The notes under the pieces are model-generated. The model was not told the DNA's origin, did not search any database, and saw nothing but the letters and a program-made list of their open reading frames with translations. From Portunus trituberculatus (Eukaryota; Arthropoda; Malacostraca; Decapoda; Portunidae): a stretch of DNA of 64,000 nt. The position numbers and the translations under genes are program-made. Within the stretch, counting starts at the first letter, position 1. Each line of letters begins with the position of its first letter. Where the stretch lies: assembly GCF_017591435.1 (NCBI RefSeq), contig NC_059301.1:34619736-34683735 (forward strand). The letters are read 5' to 3'. Below, in pieces: positions 47,812 through 60,633 of the stretch.

Positions 47812-48517
47812 TCAGACCTGAAGATGACGTCTCGTGGGCCAGGTCAGCCACCTCACGAGAACCTGAATTTTTTTGGTTTTCCCATAAAAAATAGTTACAC
47901 AAAAATTGGCTCCAGGAGCAAGGGAAACCACCTATTGGGACTACAATGGGAGGGAGCGCTGGCTGTCGTGGACGGGGTACCTCGTCCCCATGCGGACCAG
48001 TCGTTTTAAAAAAAGGCCCCACATGATACGAATGTTTGTCCACGACAGAGCTTAGACCTCCCTCCCAAAGCATCCCACCCTGGACACCCAAGCATCCAGC
48101 ACAGGACGGCCCCTATTGGGCTATCCCTCCAGTCCACTGGCAGCCTACGTAGGAACCATTTAGTCTGGCCCCTCACTGGCGACCTTACTAGCATGGGTAG
48201 CCCTCTCCCCCTCGAAAGGGCAGAGCATGGACCTAAGCCCCCTCTAGCCTAGTTTGCCAGGTCACAGGGGCACGCAAGCCCCGCCACCACGACAAGGCGG
48301 TTCCCATCTGGGGAGGCGGTTTGAATGGCAACAGTGCACATCTTAACTGGAGCCATTACTGTTGAAGCGTAAGAGACGTTTGAAGTAGGCGTGGCCTGAG
48401 TCTACTTCACTCGCATCCTTGCTACATTGTAAGAAATTCCCTCAGTAGCTTTAACCGTGTAGACCTCTTTCTCCACTTTCCACGCGGGACAATCGTGTGA
48501 GAGAGTAGAGTGAGCTC

Positions 48518-49185
48518 TGTTACGGCCCGCCCGTAACATACTCCACTACCATCCCCTCCTCCGCTTGCTACCTCGTTCGCCACCTCTCCACCTCACCTTC
48601 CACGTCACCGTCGCATGAACCTTCCACGTCACCGTCTCATGAACCCTCCACGTCACCGTCTCATGAAGCCCCGCTATTGTCTCAAAGTTGGACTCACGCG
48701 GCCCCATTCGACTCAGGCGGAAGTGTCAAGCAAGCTCCCCTGACTTCTGGAAGTCAGTCGAGGTCAAGGCCTCTACCAGTGAACACAACACCTCTTGAAC
48801 TACCGCGGGATCTTCCTCACCCAGCACTTCACCACTGCGACACCTCATAAGTATCACTTCCCTCGTCCCGTGTTTTCCACATTGCCTCCATATAGGATTA
48901 GTATTATTGTTAGGTATTAAATTGGTTTCTTTGTTATATTTATTTATGTGTTATATGTATATGTTTCATGTGTTTCATGTTATATCTATATGTGTATGTC
49001 ATTTTCCTGTGTTTCATGTTACATCTCTATGTGTATGTCAGTTACATTATTGGGTTATTAAATAGCTTCTTAAGTGCCCCCCTTTGCATTTCCTCACCAG
49101 TTGAACCTGCAGTGTTTTTTTTTTATTGTTATTGTTCACGGGCTCCCCGATGCCAATCTTACACGTTTAACCGGTGAACGTAACA
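48518..49185. mobile_element. Solo LTR (668 bp), gypsy/Ty3-like
   Basis: Begins TGTTACGGCCCGCCCGTAAC and ends GAACGTAACA, i.e. TG...CA with matching inverted tips. GCTC is duplicated on both sides (48514-48517 and 49186-49189). Excision restores the zinc-knuckle frame of LINE K on the - strand. A 4-bp duplication and TGTTACG tips fit gypsy-type LTRs. No internal region remains, as expected after LTR-LTR recombination. It contains a 24-bp minisatellite (next entry). Orientation was not determined. Confidence 0.83.
48596..48667. repeat. 24-bp minisatellite, three units, inside the LTR
   Basis: Three tandem units with core CCACGTCACCGTCTCATGAA and one or two substitutions. CACGTCA-type words would suit bZIP or bHLH binding, which is inference only. 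Confidence 0.85.
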
Positions 49186-50394
49186 GCTCCCTCACAGTTA
49201 CGGCACTTCTTTACTAAGGATGTAGTAGCCCTTTCCTACGCATCTACTGCAGTAAGCATGCGAAGACCGACAAGTGTTGACATAGTGACCATAAAGCTGG
49301 CACTTGAAACAACGGAGAGGATACGGAATGTAGGGACGAACGGGAACCGACTCGTACCCAATATGAACCCTCTCTGGCAACTTAGCAGCACTGAAGGTGA
49401 AAATGATTGATGCTGTGCTCCTTCTGGTACCGTCAAGCATTTTAGTGATCTTTCTAGCCTCAATGACATCCTGGTCAGCCATACAATCTACGATCTCAGT
49501 TGATTCCATACCCATAAACCCGCGGTGGGGAAGAGAGTCCCCGACACGAATTCATGGACTCTGGAATCGAAGCTTCGATCTCGATGTCATGAAAAAAACG
49601 GAGCTTCAACAATGATTTGACTTGATTTGCGTGAAGTGTCTGAACAAGTAGATCACCACTGTCAAGTTTCTTCACATTAGCGACATTACCAATATTGCAA
49701 TCAATGATCTCTATATTAAAAGAATTAACGGTAGACAGGCAGGTGTTCGTCTTCGAGTGTAGAGTCACATACGTCGCTTTAGTGGGGTCTTTATTCAGTC
49801 AGGCAGATGGGGGTCGTCGATCAGTGTCCTCCCTCCCTCTTACGGGTGGAGGGTAGGAAAGTCTGTCAGGCATAGATGTGGCTACACCTTCCTCCTACAG
49901 GAGGGGAGCGGGACACAAGTGAGAGGAGGTCAGGGAGGAGTTTCCTAGCCTCAGATTGTCCTGCTAAACCACTCTTGGGGGGCCAGACGGTGTTAATTCA
50001 CCTAAAATCTCACTGAGGAGGATCCTCCGTAGGTGAGAGAGGAAAGACAATCTGACTTCGTGGCAACAGACACCTTCTTTTGCCGCTAAGGAGAGGACAG
50101 TGAAGAAGCAAAGCTAAAAGCACGGGACAATGGGATTCCTAACTTATTTAACTAATCCCTAAGCCTGATGGGCGTACTAAACAATCCACACGGAGGTGGC
50201 AGAAGGACAAGAGCTTCAGAGTAATTGTTTCCAGTACGGTATCTGGGCTCGTGAGGTAGTTGAACATGAACATGAGCATGAAAAGGAAAGATGGAGAGGG
50301 GAGAAGTGGGGAAAGAGGAAGATTAGGTGGGTGATAAGAAGGGAGCTTTAGTAGGTGAGTAAAGTCATTGGGGCTTAACCCAGGCACAAGATGA

Positions 50395-52600
50395 TTTTTT
50401 TTTTTTTTTTTTTATGATGAGCTGTTCTTTTTTATCTGTAATGTTGTGGACCGGACACGGAAAGGGAGGCCAGGACAAGACCAGGAGGAGCCGAGCAAAA
50501 CGCACCAACACCGGGTACGCCAAAGCGCAGCACCGCCAACGCCACGGACGAGGGCATCTCTTGTCTTTTAGCAAGCAAGCACGAAAACAACGTGAAGCAG
50601 GAAGAGTGAGTGTAATACAGTAGTAGGGAAAAGGATGACAAGTAGAAAGGATAGAGTAAAAAATATGTACTTCCGTATAGCGGAGGGACCTACAGCTTTA
50701 CATGGATTCCGAATCACGGACAGTAGTAGAGTTGGTGAAGAATCAGTGATTAGAGGATCGGTAAACAACTTTATTAGCAAGGTGGGTTAGGGAAATGGTA
50801 AACTTTTATTTGTGAGAAAAAATGGATGTGATGAGTGATTACGACGGTGTCTGCAGTCTCCCTGCATGCTGCACTCTTCTCTGGGGAAGCCGCGGGTGGT
50901 CAGGCACATTCTGTAATTTTAGCCTGCCCTGGGGAGATAAGAAGACTACCATGATTGTGCAGTGATAACGATGATTGCGAAAGTGAGTGATGTGAAGACA
51001 AGATGTTGTTTACGTGCCCCTACCAGGGAAAAGTCCGGTGTGAGCCTGTTCCAAGGCCGAGCGCACTATGGTAATTCACGACACCTTGAGTGGCAGGAAG
51101 GGAGAAGAGATATAGTGAGTGAGTGGTGGGAAGGGAGAAAAAGATTCGACAAAGGAGCCAACTATCGTAGCCAGACCGAGCAGATGAATAAGGGACTCGA
51201 TTCCCCGTTTACCCAAGGATACCGGGATCGCAAGGGTATATCACCAGTCGGATGGCACGCCAGCTAACCCCCACACGCCGCTAGGGAAAATTGTGAGAGA
51301 GAGGAAGTGAGGGGGAAAAACCTGAAAGAGATAAGTAAGTTTCTACGTGGTTGATGGCGATTAGCTAGAGGAATATTGTTAAAGAAGTTATGTGTTGTTA
51401 GGTGTCGGCCAGAAAAGGTGCTGAGCTGTGTGTGGAGCTTATTGTTATGTGTGATGTTTACTGGAAGAATGTTAGACTCCTCGTGAAAAGAGAGAGGTCC
51501 TGAAGTCGAACCACATCGTCCCGCGGGCGAAACGAAGTGTCCTACTCTGAATTCTCAGTAGTTTTAGAATGTTTGAAGGAGCAGAGAGGGAGAGGGCGAG
51601 TGGACAGTATGTTAGAAGAGGGAGAATGAAAGCTTTGTAGAGATGAAGTTTTGTTTTTGTACTACTGTCACGAAATCTTTACAGGTAGCTCAAGGCCCCC
51701 GCGGCTGTGGCTACTTTTTGTGATATATGACTTTTGAATCTAAGGTATTTGTCTAGTACTTTTGTTTGTTCACCTCTGGATATAGGGACTGGATTAGGAG
51801 TTTGTTGGAGTAACGAAATCTGGCGGAGTTGGTTCCCCTTGATATTAAAATATGTTACCTTAGATTTTTCTGGGTGTGAGACAACTTGCCATTTTGGTTC
51901 TCATAGGCATGTAGCTGTTAATTCATTTTTAATTTTATCTGTTAAAACGTCTAAGTTTTCTAAATCATGCCAGCTGCGTCACATCATTTGCGTATTGTAT
52001 CGTCAGTGAGTCGTGGTGAATAGGGGGGGGAGATAAATCGGCTGTAAACATGTTTAAATAAGGTAGGAGAGATTACTGATCTTTGAGGTATACCTACCTT
52101 AGGAGTAAAGAAGTCTGAAGTCTTGGTGGCGTATTCTGGTTTGTCTGTCTCCCAAGAAACTGCACAGAAGATGTTTTGTTACGCTTGGTAAATCAAAATC
52201 ATTACAAATTTTGTGCTTTAAGCCGGTGTGCCAAACTGTCAAAAGCTTTTTCTACGTCTTTTGTTACTTGTGCAGTTTTGAAAAATACAGAGTTGAAATT
52301 TAGGTAGGTGACGATACTGTTTAAAGTATCCTCGGTTGAGGAGTTGCTGCGAAAACCAAATTACCGCGATGACAGCAGTTCCTTGCCTACTAGGAACGTC
52401 CTCAAACGCTGGTTGACGATGCGCTCAAAAGATTTTACTAAAATTTCTAAGAAGCTTATGGAGCGATAGTTTTCTGGCAGATGAGTGTTTTTCCGGGTTT
52501 TAATATGAGGGTAATATTTGATGTTTTAAAACCCTTTGGAAACTATCTGGAGGCAAAGGAAGCGTTATATATTTTTGTTAAACTAGTTATAATACCTGGA
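50395..52600 (-). mobile_element. LINE copy L, jockey-like, 5'-truncated, with poly(A) tail
   Basis: On the - strand an RT fragment (about 52560-51990) is followed by C-terminal sequence (about 51960-51400), a long 3' UTR (about 51300-50414) and a poly(A) run, seen as T at 50395-50413. Upstream it fades into G/A-rich DNA and (AT)n. The A-tail separates it from the AC-LINEs and from J. Confidence 0.7.
51400..52560 (-). pseudogene. LINE L reverse transcriptase and C-terminal remnants
   Basis: Translations in shifting frames give NYRSISFLEILVKSFERIVN, QRLRTFLVGKELLSS, FGFRSNSSTEDTL, and KDVEKAFDSLAHRL where KAFDKVWH is usual. Farther on, KTKLHLYKAFILPLLTYCPL is the typical post-RT segment of jockey-like elements. 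The expected YADD motif is not recognisable. Heavily decayed, older than the AC-LINEs. Confidence 0.65.
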
Positions 52601-52695
52601 AAGGGGGGTGAAGAAAAGAAGCTAAGAGAAAGTGGGTGGGAAGAGAAGAGATGAAAAAAGTATGAGAAAGATAGGATGTGGGCTCGACCACAATG

Positions 52696-52696
<1 letters not shown>

Positions 52697-52786
<90 letters not shown>

Positions 52787-52806
52787 TATATATATATATA
52801 TATATT
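52697..52806 (+). repeat. (TA)n microsatellite
   Basis: About 54 units with one TGTACA interruption near 52781. Confidence 0.96.
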
Positions 52807-53418
52807 TTTTCCACACTCACCAACAAGCTCAATCACTGTTTGTGCAATGGAACGTCACAAATGCAGGCAGCAGAACCGCAGGTATCCCTATCACTCAGAC
52901 TTCTGGAGAAGGTTGTACTTGTCACACTACTTACAAGAGAGAGATAAATAAATTGTGTCATGTGCTTTCCGCATTTGCTGTACTGAAGTGAGACAGGCTT
53001 CTCCACAAGGAACACAAATAAGTCCCTAAGCATGTGTGACTGCCGCTGCTGTGGGTTCATAATGCGCTATTTACAATAAGTACATTTTACGTATTGTAGG
53101 TAATAGATCCTTAATTTTTGTTATTCTTTATTATTCAGCATCATTTGATTATTTGATGTTAGTTAGTGTTATGTTAGTTTTATTGAAAATGTTACTTGTT
53201 AGTGGGTACTAGAATTGTTAGCTTAATTTGTTAGTGTTGTGGGATAGGAGAAAGGATCTGGCTGTAGACCGTGTCGCGATGTCCTCCTCGCGATGTCCTC
53301 CTTCTGGTCTGGCATTATCTGAAAAGAGCTAAAGAAATTACTGCTGTCTGGTAATAATTGCCTGTGGTGTACTTAGGTGTATGATGTTGCTCTTTTTCGG
53401 AAACCATTTATGTTCGTG
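52807..53418. other. No gene recognised
   Basis: Unassigned sequence between (TA)n and the stop codon of LINE M. The part from about 53260 may be the 3' UTR of M on the - strand. No terminal repeats or RNA gene features are seen. Confidence 0.4.
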
Positions 53419-53630
53419 CTAACGATTTTCAATTAGTTTATTGTAATGTTCTGGCTCTGTTGCTCTTATTGTCTTCCAAATATTTTTTGCCCTTATGTTC
53501 ATATTTATATTCAATGGAGTTATGTCATATTTTGCATGTAACTCTTCCACTCTGGCATCGTTGTCTTCATTACAATTGATGAATTTAAGCGATTTGTTGA
53601 TGACAGTTTGCGGGTACTCCATTACAGGCA
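53419..53630 (-). pseudogene. LINE M ORF2 C-terminal end
   Basis: VINKSLKFINCNEDNDARVE, HAKYDITPLNINMNIRAKNI and WKTIRATEPEHYNKLIENR then stop. This is the usual tail of jockey-like ORF2 (few residues after the RNAK-like block). It lies 1.4 kb from its RT because of the intervening repeat. Confidence 0.75.
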
Positions 53631-54999
<1,369 letters not shown>

Positions 55000-55002
55000 T
55001 TT

Positions 55003-55650
55003 TTATATTGAGCAAGAGGTATGATTTTGAATTTTTATTCGCTTGTTTGGTATTTTCCCGGCCTTTTCATATTCATTTATTATCTCTCTAATAGTTTCCT
55101 TAGATTTACTAGGCGTAGTTATAACTTGGGTTATATCGTCCGCAAATATAGTGTCAATACAGCCTGGTCCTGGTGCCGGTAAATCGTTGGTGTATAGTGA
55201 ACAAAGTGTGGGAGAGAGAACACTCCCCTGTGGTACTCTGCTCAATAAGTGAATGTCGTTACTACTATCTTTACCAATTTTTACTATGGCTGTTCTATTG
55301 TCCAAGAAGTTGCATAATGTCTTTTCTAGAATGATAGGTAATTTTAAGCGTAATAACTGATTTTTTAAGCCTTTGTGCCAAACTTTATCAAAAGCCTTGG
55401 CCATGTCCCTTAATACCACGTAAACTTGTTTGTCTGCCAAGGCATTGACTATAGTTTCGTATCTAGTGGCAATGGCGTATATAGTTCCTTTGCTTGCTCT
55501 AAATCTGTATTGTCTATCTTTCAAAATATTATTACCTGATAAAAAAAAAAAAAAGTGTTCAACCTTCCAAGTGTTATTCTTTCGTATAGCTATCCTGGCA
55601 CTTCCAGCAGCGAAATAGGTCTATAGTTAATTGTTTGTATTGGTGACTTA
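55003..55650 (-). pseudogene. LINE M reverse transcriptase core
   Basis: Frame 55524-55003: KDRQYRFRASKGTIYAI, VLRDMAKAFDKVWHKGL, LCNFLDNRTAIVKIGK, RVPQGSVLSPTLCSLYTNDL and IFADDITQVI, so the FADD motif is intact; then NEYEKAGKIPNKRIKIQNH before the (AT)n. The finger part lies just upstream in another frame (KATIKFIPKKDKSPIQTIN, about 55690-55630). Confidence 0.83.
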
Positions 55651-55776
55651 TCTTTCTTAGGAATAAATTTTATAGTGGCTTTTTCAAAGAAGTGAGGAAA
55701 GTATTCCACAGAGTAGCACGCATTGAAGAGTTTTTTTTTAATTGTTCTAAAGCGTTATCTGTACAGTTTTGTAGTA

Positions 55777-56321
55777 TTATTTTACTGATTTTTGAGGATC
55801 CTGGTGCCTTATTTTAAATTTTCTGTATATATCCTTTATTTCTTCCTTATCAATTTCCCTAATTTGAAAGTTTTCATTATTTAGTCTACTCAGATTTGAT
55901 GTTGGAAATGAGGTTACTCTGTGATAGTTTACATTTAAATAAACATCTCTATCAAATTTAGTTTCTTCTTCATCTGTTATTCTAAAGACATCACTCCAAG
56001 TCTTTTCCATCAACTCACACTTTTCTTACCTGAGTAGTATTTTCTCCTGTCTTTATCTTTCATATAGTTTGTATGTGTTATAGTTTTTCCCTTCAGTACG
56101 TTGAGTTTATTCCAGAATTCTTTACTGTTCTTACTATGGATAACTTTATCTTCCCAGTTTTTATTATTATTCTCTTTACATTTTTCCCTTAGTTCTAGCC
56201 TTATTCTAGTATATTCTCTGTAATGTGCATTTGTCCAACCATTATTCACTGTATATTGTTTTAGCATCTTGAATTGGTTCTCTAAAATTCTTATTTCTGG
56301 TGTAGTTCTCAATTGGTACAT
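55777..56321 (-). pseudogene. LINE M ORF2 linker between endonuclease and RT
   Basis: Two frames (56321-56010 and 56013-55777) contain IRLELREKCKENNNKNWEDK, NSKEFWNKLNVLKGK and EIDKEEIKDIYRKFK, the usual basic linker with the F-W-N/K-x-L motif, interrupted by one shift. Confidence 0.72.
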
Positions 56322-56471
56322 ATACTTGCGATTACTTTTTTGGTATTGCTCTATCCATGGCCTTTTTTACTGATTCTACCTATTTCTTTGTTGCATTTTC
56401 TAGTTGTTCTAAATTACATTTATTTAGAAATTTTATATATATCTTGTTATCTAAAGTTTTTTTCGAAATGA

Positions 56472-57010
56472 TTACCAGTTTGCTCTGTTAATATTATATG
56501 TTGGTTGCGTTTCGATCGTGAATGGTTGTGTGGATAATCTAAAGATTATCGGAATATGATCAGATGTTGTTATTTCTCTCGGCTCAGATATACAATTTAA
56601 ATAATGGTGCTTATCGGAGAAAATTTTGTCAGGACTTGTAGCAGAATTAACATTTAAAAAAGTAGAGAAAGTAGGACCAAAATGAAGCATTTTTCCTTGG
56701 TTTATAAGATTGACTAGACTTTTTCCAACTATATTGTTATCTTTCTTACTAAAGTGTTTATGTCTTCCGTTAAAGTCACCAATTATAAATGTGGGGATGT
56801 TGTTATTAAGGACTCTGTACATGTCTGTAAATGGAAGAAATGGTCTTCTAGGTGGTAAATATACTGTTGAGATAATTATTGGGCCTAGGTTGGTCTCAAC
56901 TTATATAGCTAAAACATCAACGTCATCATAAAGTTTGTGTGGAATATTATATTTTACTGCAATTGTTGATCCGTCTGCAAGACTTTCTCTGTAATTTACT
57001 TTATAAATTT
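56472..57010 (-). pseudogene. LINE M ORF2, APE-type endonuclease domain
   Basis: - strand: YKVNYRESLADGSTIAVKYN, TVYLPPRRPFLPFTD, FIIGDFNGRHKHFSKKDNNI, SATSPDKIFSDKHH and TTSDHIPIIFRLS. GDFN and SDH catalytic residues are intact. The 116-codon frame 56822-56472 is unbroken; the N-terminal third (Glu-containing strand) is not clearly seen. Confidence 0.82.
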
Positions 57011-57399
57011 TGTATCCTGGTATTTTAAATACTTCATTTGATTTAACACCGATAATTATCTATGAGGGAATGTTTATTTGTATTCCAGTGCATAACATTA
57101 TGTTGTACTATTGTAAGTTGTTTATAAATTATGAAGGTGTCTCCTCATTCAGGGATCCCTTTGTTCAATAGGTGATCTCTCTTGTTTAAACCCTGATTTA
57201 ATCTTTCTGATGTGGTCGTTGTCTATCTGAATCCAGCAGTCTTTCAATATTAACTTTCCAGATTGAATCATATGTAAAATTTCTGCTTCATTGTAGTTAT
57301 TATTCTCAAAAGTATATCTAAATGTATTATTTCTTAACCCATTTACTCAATACTCCACAGTGAATTTCACCTCTGGCCAATCTATTTCTTGTGGTGTAT

Positions 57400-58420
57400 A
57401 AATTTGGAGACCCACTTCTTCAGCTCCTACAGTGTCCTTTTGACTTACATATTCATCATGTTCCATATCACTTGCCTCACTCTCGGTTCTCTGTTTGTCT
57501 GCTGAGTCATGTCTAGGTTTTTTTCTTTCTAGGTTTTGTCTTAGGTTTTACTGCTTAGTCTTCTGTATCTTCTTGACTTTCCTGTGTATAAATCTTACCT
57601 GAGTTGGGGCAGTCTGGAATTATTATATTAGGTAAACTATTAGCTGTTGATATTTTATTCAACAGATATTGATCTTTAAGGTTTCCTCTCTAGTAATGTC
57701 AGGATAGACGTAACGTGATGTCATTGATTGTGTAGGAATGTTACCCTGTCCTCTTACTATTTCTGCTAAAGTCACGTTCTGTCTCTCTGTCTCTTCCTTT
57801 TTTTTTCCCTCAGGGTCATCTTTCTTTTTGGGCACTTCATGGCTAGTGTACCATGTTCCTCTTTGCAATTAACACATTTCTTTGTTTTTCCCTTACAGTC
57901 GAACCACAAGTGTCCTTCACTACTGCATTCCGAACATAACTTGTAGTCTCTACCTTTGGGACAACCTCTAGTGTTATGTTCTTCCAATCTGTAACACTTC
58001 ACGCAGCATTTGATGGGAATAAATGTGTCTTGTTTTATTTCATGAGGTGGTATGCTTATATTGAATGACCCAATCCTACTTCTGTACATTTCCTTGCCAA
58101 AGATGTTTGAGAGAATGTTATCTTTAGTATTGAGGAGTTAGAGAATTTATATACAGAGTCAAGATCATCCCCTATCCATCTGTTCTTTAAAATCAACCCA
58201 TCTCCAATTTCTTCCTCTCCCCAATCATATATTACATTGTCCACTCTAGTGAGGATAACACTTTCTTAACCCTTAAATTTGCAGGCATTAAAGGAGAAAA
58301 ACCATCCTGATCTGACTCATCCTTTATTTCTCTATTGAAAATCTTATCACTGTCTACTTCGGAGTTTGGGAGTACAGCATAGCCATCATTACCAGGAAAA
58401 CATCTTGATATGTGGATTTT
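57400..58420 (-). pseudogene. LINE M ORF1 (gag-like with three zinc knuckles)
   Basis: - strand reading: EVDSDKIFNREIKDESDQDG near 58330, VIYDWGEEEIGDGLILKNRW (58244-58056), NISIPPHEIKQDTFIPIKCC, CYRLEEHNTRGCP, CSECSSEGHLWFDC and CVNCKEEHGTLAMKCP (58089-57772), i.e. three CCHC-type knuckles, followed by a Lys/Glu-rich tail and YVYPDITREETL. Several frame changes. The knuckles bind element RNA in jockey-like LINEs. Confidence 0.78.
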
Positions 58421-58751
58421 GTGTTAGAATAGTATTTCTAGCAACCTTAGTTTTTTGTCTTTGTCAAGTACTCCTCTACATTTTTATTCTTGTCATTCTG
58501 AAGCATAGTACCTACAGCAGATTGGTTTGTCTACCACCAGGCTGCTGTCCCATGAGGGTCTTCGAAACCTGTTTATCAGTGTCCCTACGGCCCAGTGCTG
58601 GTCTTCCTATAACCGTCCGGCTGCGGGACTCCCTCATGTAAGAGCCCTAATGGCTCACCTTCGGGGTTCAGCTTCGTACCAACTCAGCACTGTCTAAATG
58701 GGGAAAAAAACAGTCAGCAGAGTCATCACAGAAACAGGCCACGAAGAGAGC

Positions 58752-59017
58752 AAAGTCCACAGAGCGGCAAAACTTCGTTGAATGCACGGAAATTCTTCTT
58801 CAGTACATGGGATTAAGTCCTACTAGTGTGCATAGACGATTAAGTCCACAAAGTAGCAAAACTTGGTAACTGCACAGAAATTCTTCCTCAGTAAATGGGA
58901 CTAAGTCCCATAGAATCTAGAGTCAACGAGAAAAACAAAGATCACAAAGTGGCAAAAACTTGGTTAAATGCACGAAAATTCTTCCTCAGTGAATGGAATG
59001 AGACTAGTCCCAACACT
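58752..59017 (-). repeat. Tandem repeats (three units of about 88-97 bp) in the 5' UTR of LINE M
   Basis: Units start at 58752, 58840 and 58937 and share GTCCACAAAGTAGCAAAACTT and ATTCTTCCTCAGT blocks with moderate divergence. Their position, just 5' of the M leader on the - strand, resembles promoter monomers of other LINEs. Function is inferred. Confidence 0.7.
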
Positions 59018-59247
59018 CGCAGAGCAAGTGATGAAGTTCTAAGGAGCGTGCAGGGAATGTCCGTGCCGTAGCTCTGCCTGTCTGCGAGTCGCCTGGAGGG
59101 AGCTTGTTGTTGAGGGGGGGATAGAAAAGATGGGTGAAACTATTGAAGAGTTAAAGTTGGTGGGAAGGGAAGTGTTGAGGGCTATAGTGAGAAAGGAAAT
59201 AAAGTGGGAGTGTAAAGGTGACGGGCAAACCATCTTGCTAATTCTTA

Positions 59248-59271
59248 TTTTCTCTCTCTCTCTCTCTCTTG
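59248..59271 (+). repeat. (TC)n short microsatellite
   Basis: About ten TC units. Confidence 0.85.
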
Positions 59272-59336
59272 CGGCTCATTTCTGGCAACGTTGTATTTGT
59301 TTTACCTTATATCTAGGCTCTATCAAATTGATAAGA

Positions 59337-59340
<4 letters not shown>

Positions 59341-59427
<87 letters not shown>
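59341..59427 (+). repeat. (TA)n microsatellite
   Basis: About 43 TA units. Confidence 0.96.
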
Positions 59428-59430
<3 letters not shown>

Positions 59431-59441
59431 TTTCTGCTTTG

Positions 59442-59860
59442 CCTCTCTCCGCTGCTGGTTGTCTGCAGACAGTGCCGGTGTCTACCACCCCTTGCCGGGG
59501 AGGGGATGTAGTAACGGGAGCCACCATGCTCTACAGTACACGACCGTTAGAATCCACACATCCTCCCCAGCAACTCAAGGCGCAGAGCAGAGGGCGCATG
59601 AAAACTGTCATAGTGTCTTGTGTTTTATGTTTGTGTATGTGATTTTATTTGGAATACAAAGTTAGATTAAAATATTTAATGGTGGGTGTGTTATGAAACT
59701 ACGAATGGATGTACTGTTTCCTCGCAACCTCTCTCCGCTGTCGGATGTCTGCAGACAGCACCAGTGTACACCACCCCTTACCGGGGAGGGGAAGTGGTAA
59801 TGGGAGCCACCGTTAGAAGGCCACACTTTCTCCCCAGCAACTCAGGGCGCAGAACAAAGG
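59442..59860. repeat. Direct repeat pair of about 140-150 bp
   Basis: Copy 1 at 59442-59595 and copy 2 at 59728-59862 share CCTCTCTCCGCTG, GTCTGCAGACAG, CACCCCTTRCCGGGGAGGGG and TCCCCAGCAACTCARGGCGC. Copy 2 lacks about 20 bp. They may be LINE 5'-UTR monomers or remnants of another element. No ORF is supported. Confidence 0.7.
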
Positions 59861-60038
59861 AGAGAGCAAACCATCCATGTGCCTTGTTGATTAGTTGTTA
59901 TACTATATATCATGTGGGGTTGGTGTGATGTATGTTTTATGTCATATGTCTCCAAGGTAGGTATTCCTGGTAAGTGTGCTATTTTGTGAACATGGGGGGT
60001 GGTTTAATTTTGTTAAGATACTTTATAGGTTTCCTGAA

Positions 60039-60570
60039 CTAATTGTGTTCAGTTTCGTGTTCGTAACCATCTATTGCTGTGATGTATGTTGTATCCTTGA
60101 GGATGTTCTCAATTTTTTGTTTAATGGTGTTTCCTCTTTTATGGATTGTGATGTTTAGAGGATCAAGGTTAGATAATGTGTGCAGTTCCTGTGTTGTTTT
60201 TGTGTATGGATATTTTTCTTGGTGTGCAAACCTTGATGCTCTGTTTTGTATTCGTTGTAGTGAAAACATTTGTTGTTTTGAGAGTGCATTAAGTGCGTAG
60301 GTAGGATAGGAAGGACACATGCTTTAACTAAGTGTATTTTTATGTTGGTGTTTAGCATTTCAAAGCGTTTTGCACTTTGAGTGCAAGGGAAGCTTTCTTG
60401 GTGACATGCGTAACACATGTTTGCTGTATCCGCGTGGGCAGAGTTTTAATCCTAGTACGCTTGCTTCATGTGAGTAGGGTATTAAGTTTCCTTCAATGTT
60501 AACCGGGTTGTCTTTAATAAAGCTATGGGAAGGATAGTGAATTTTGATGTGTTGGTTTTTATTTTCCATT
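60039..60570 (-). pseudogene. LINE N ORF2 C-terminal domain
   Basis: Overlapping frames give NKNQHIKIHYPSHSFIKDNP, VLGLKLCPRGYSKHV, IKIHLVKACVLPILPTHLM, QRIQNRASRFAHQEKYPYTK and DPLNITIHKRGNTIKQKIEN, ending at a stop at 60039. These correspond to the thumb and post-RT region of M, which in M is destroyed by (AT)n. Confidence 0.78.
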
Positions 60571-60633
60571 TGTTCTCAAAATTATTTGTTTTTTTTTTTA
60601 TTTCCTTCTCTATCTTTTTTGTTAGCATATTTT

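Larger units (their letters stand above)
42270..48325 (-). mobile_element. I-clade LINE copy J, nearly complete (about 6 kb)
   Basis: Reading on the - strand: 5' leader with a GAGGGGGAGAGGGCTACCC block (about 48325-47812), ORF1 (47811-46063) and ORF2 with endonuclease, RT and RNase H (46060-42454), then a 3' UTR with ATTTTATTTTATTTTATT and a (CATC)n end. The RNase H domain and CCHC-type gag place it in the I group. It is inserted within LINE K ORF1. Boundaries are approximate because the target duplication is not clear. Confidence 0.85.
48350..49800 (-). pseudogene. LINE K ORF1 (gag-like, zinc knuckles), interrupted by a solo LTR
   Basis: Pieces: 49768-49496 (LDSGDLLVQTLHANQVKSLL and HDIEIEASIPESMNSCRG), 49515-49198 (EARKITKMLDGTRR, VRPYIPYPLRCFKCQLYGH and CSRCVGKG). 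With the LTR and one GAGC removed, the - strand reads CRNCEGAHSTLSHDCP, a further CCHC-like knuckle, and WKVEKEVYTVKATEGIS. A TAG in VK-stop-TQAT and a frameshift before CRNC show decay independent of the LTR. Confidence 0.78.
48326..50394 (-). mobile_element. LINE K, upstream segment (5' UTR and ORF1), with a solo LTR inside
   Basis: The - strand from about 50394 is a leader without ORFs, then ORF1 from about 49800. After the solo LTR at 48518-49185 the zinc-knuckle region continues to SYNVARMRV and then VSYASTVMAPVKMCTVAIQT, where LINE J begins. Gag features without RNase H in the visible part suggest a jockey/BS-like element. The upstream limit is set by the poly(A) tail of LINE L. Confidence 0.72.

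Noticed and set aside
48518..49185. Paired LTRs of a complete LTR retrotransposon
   Set aside because: Only one TGTTACG...CGTAACA unit is present, flanked by a single GCTC duplication; no gag-pol between.
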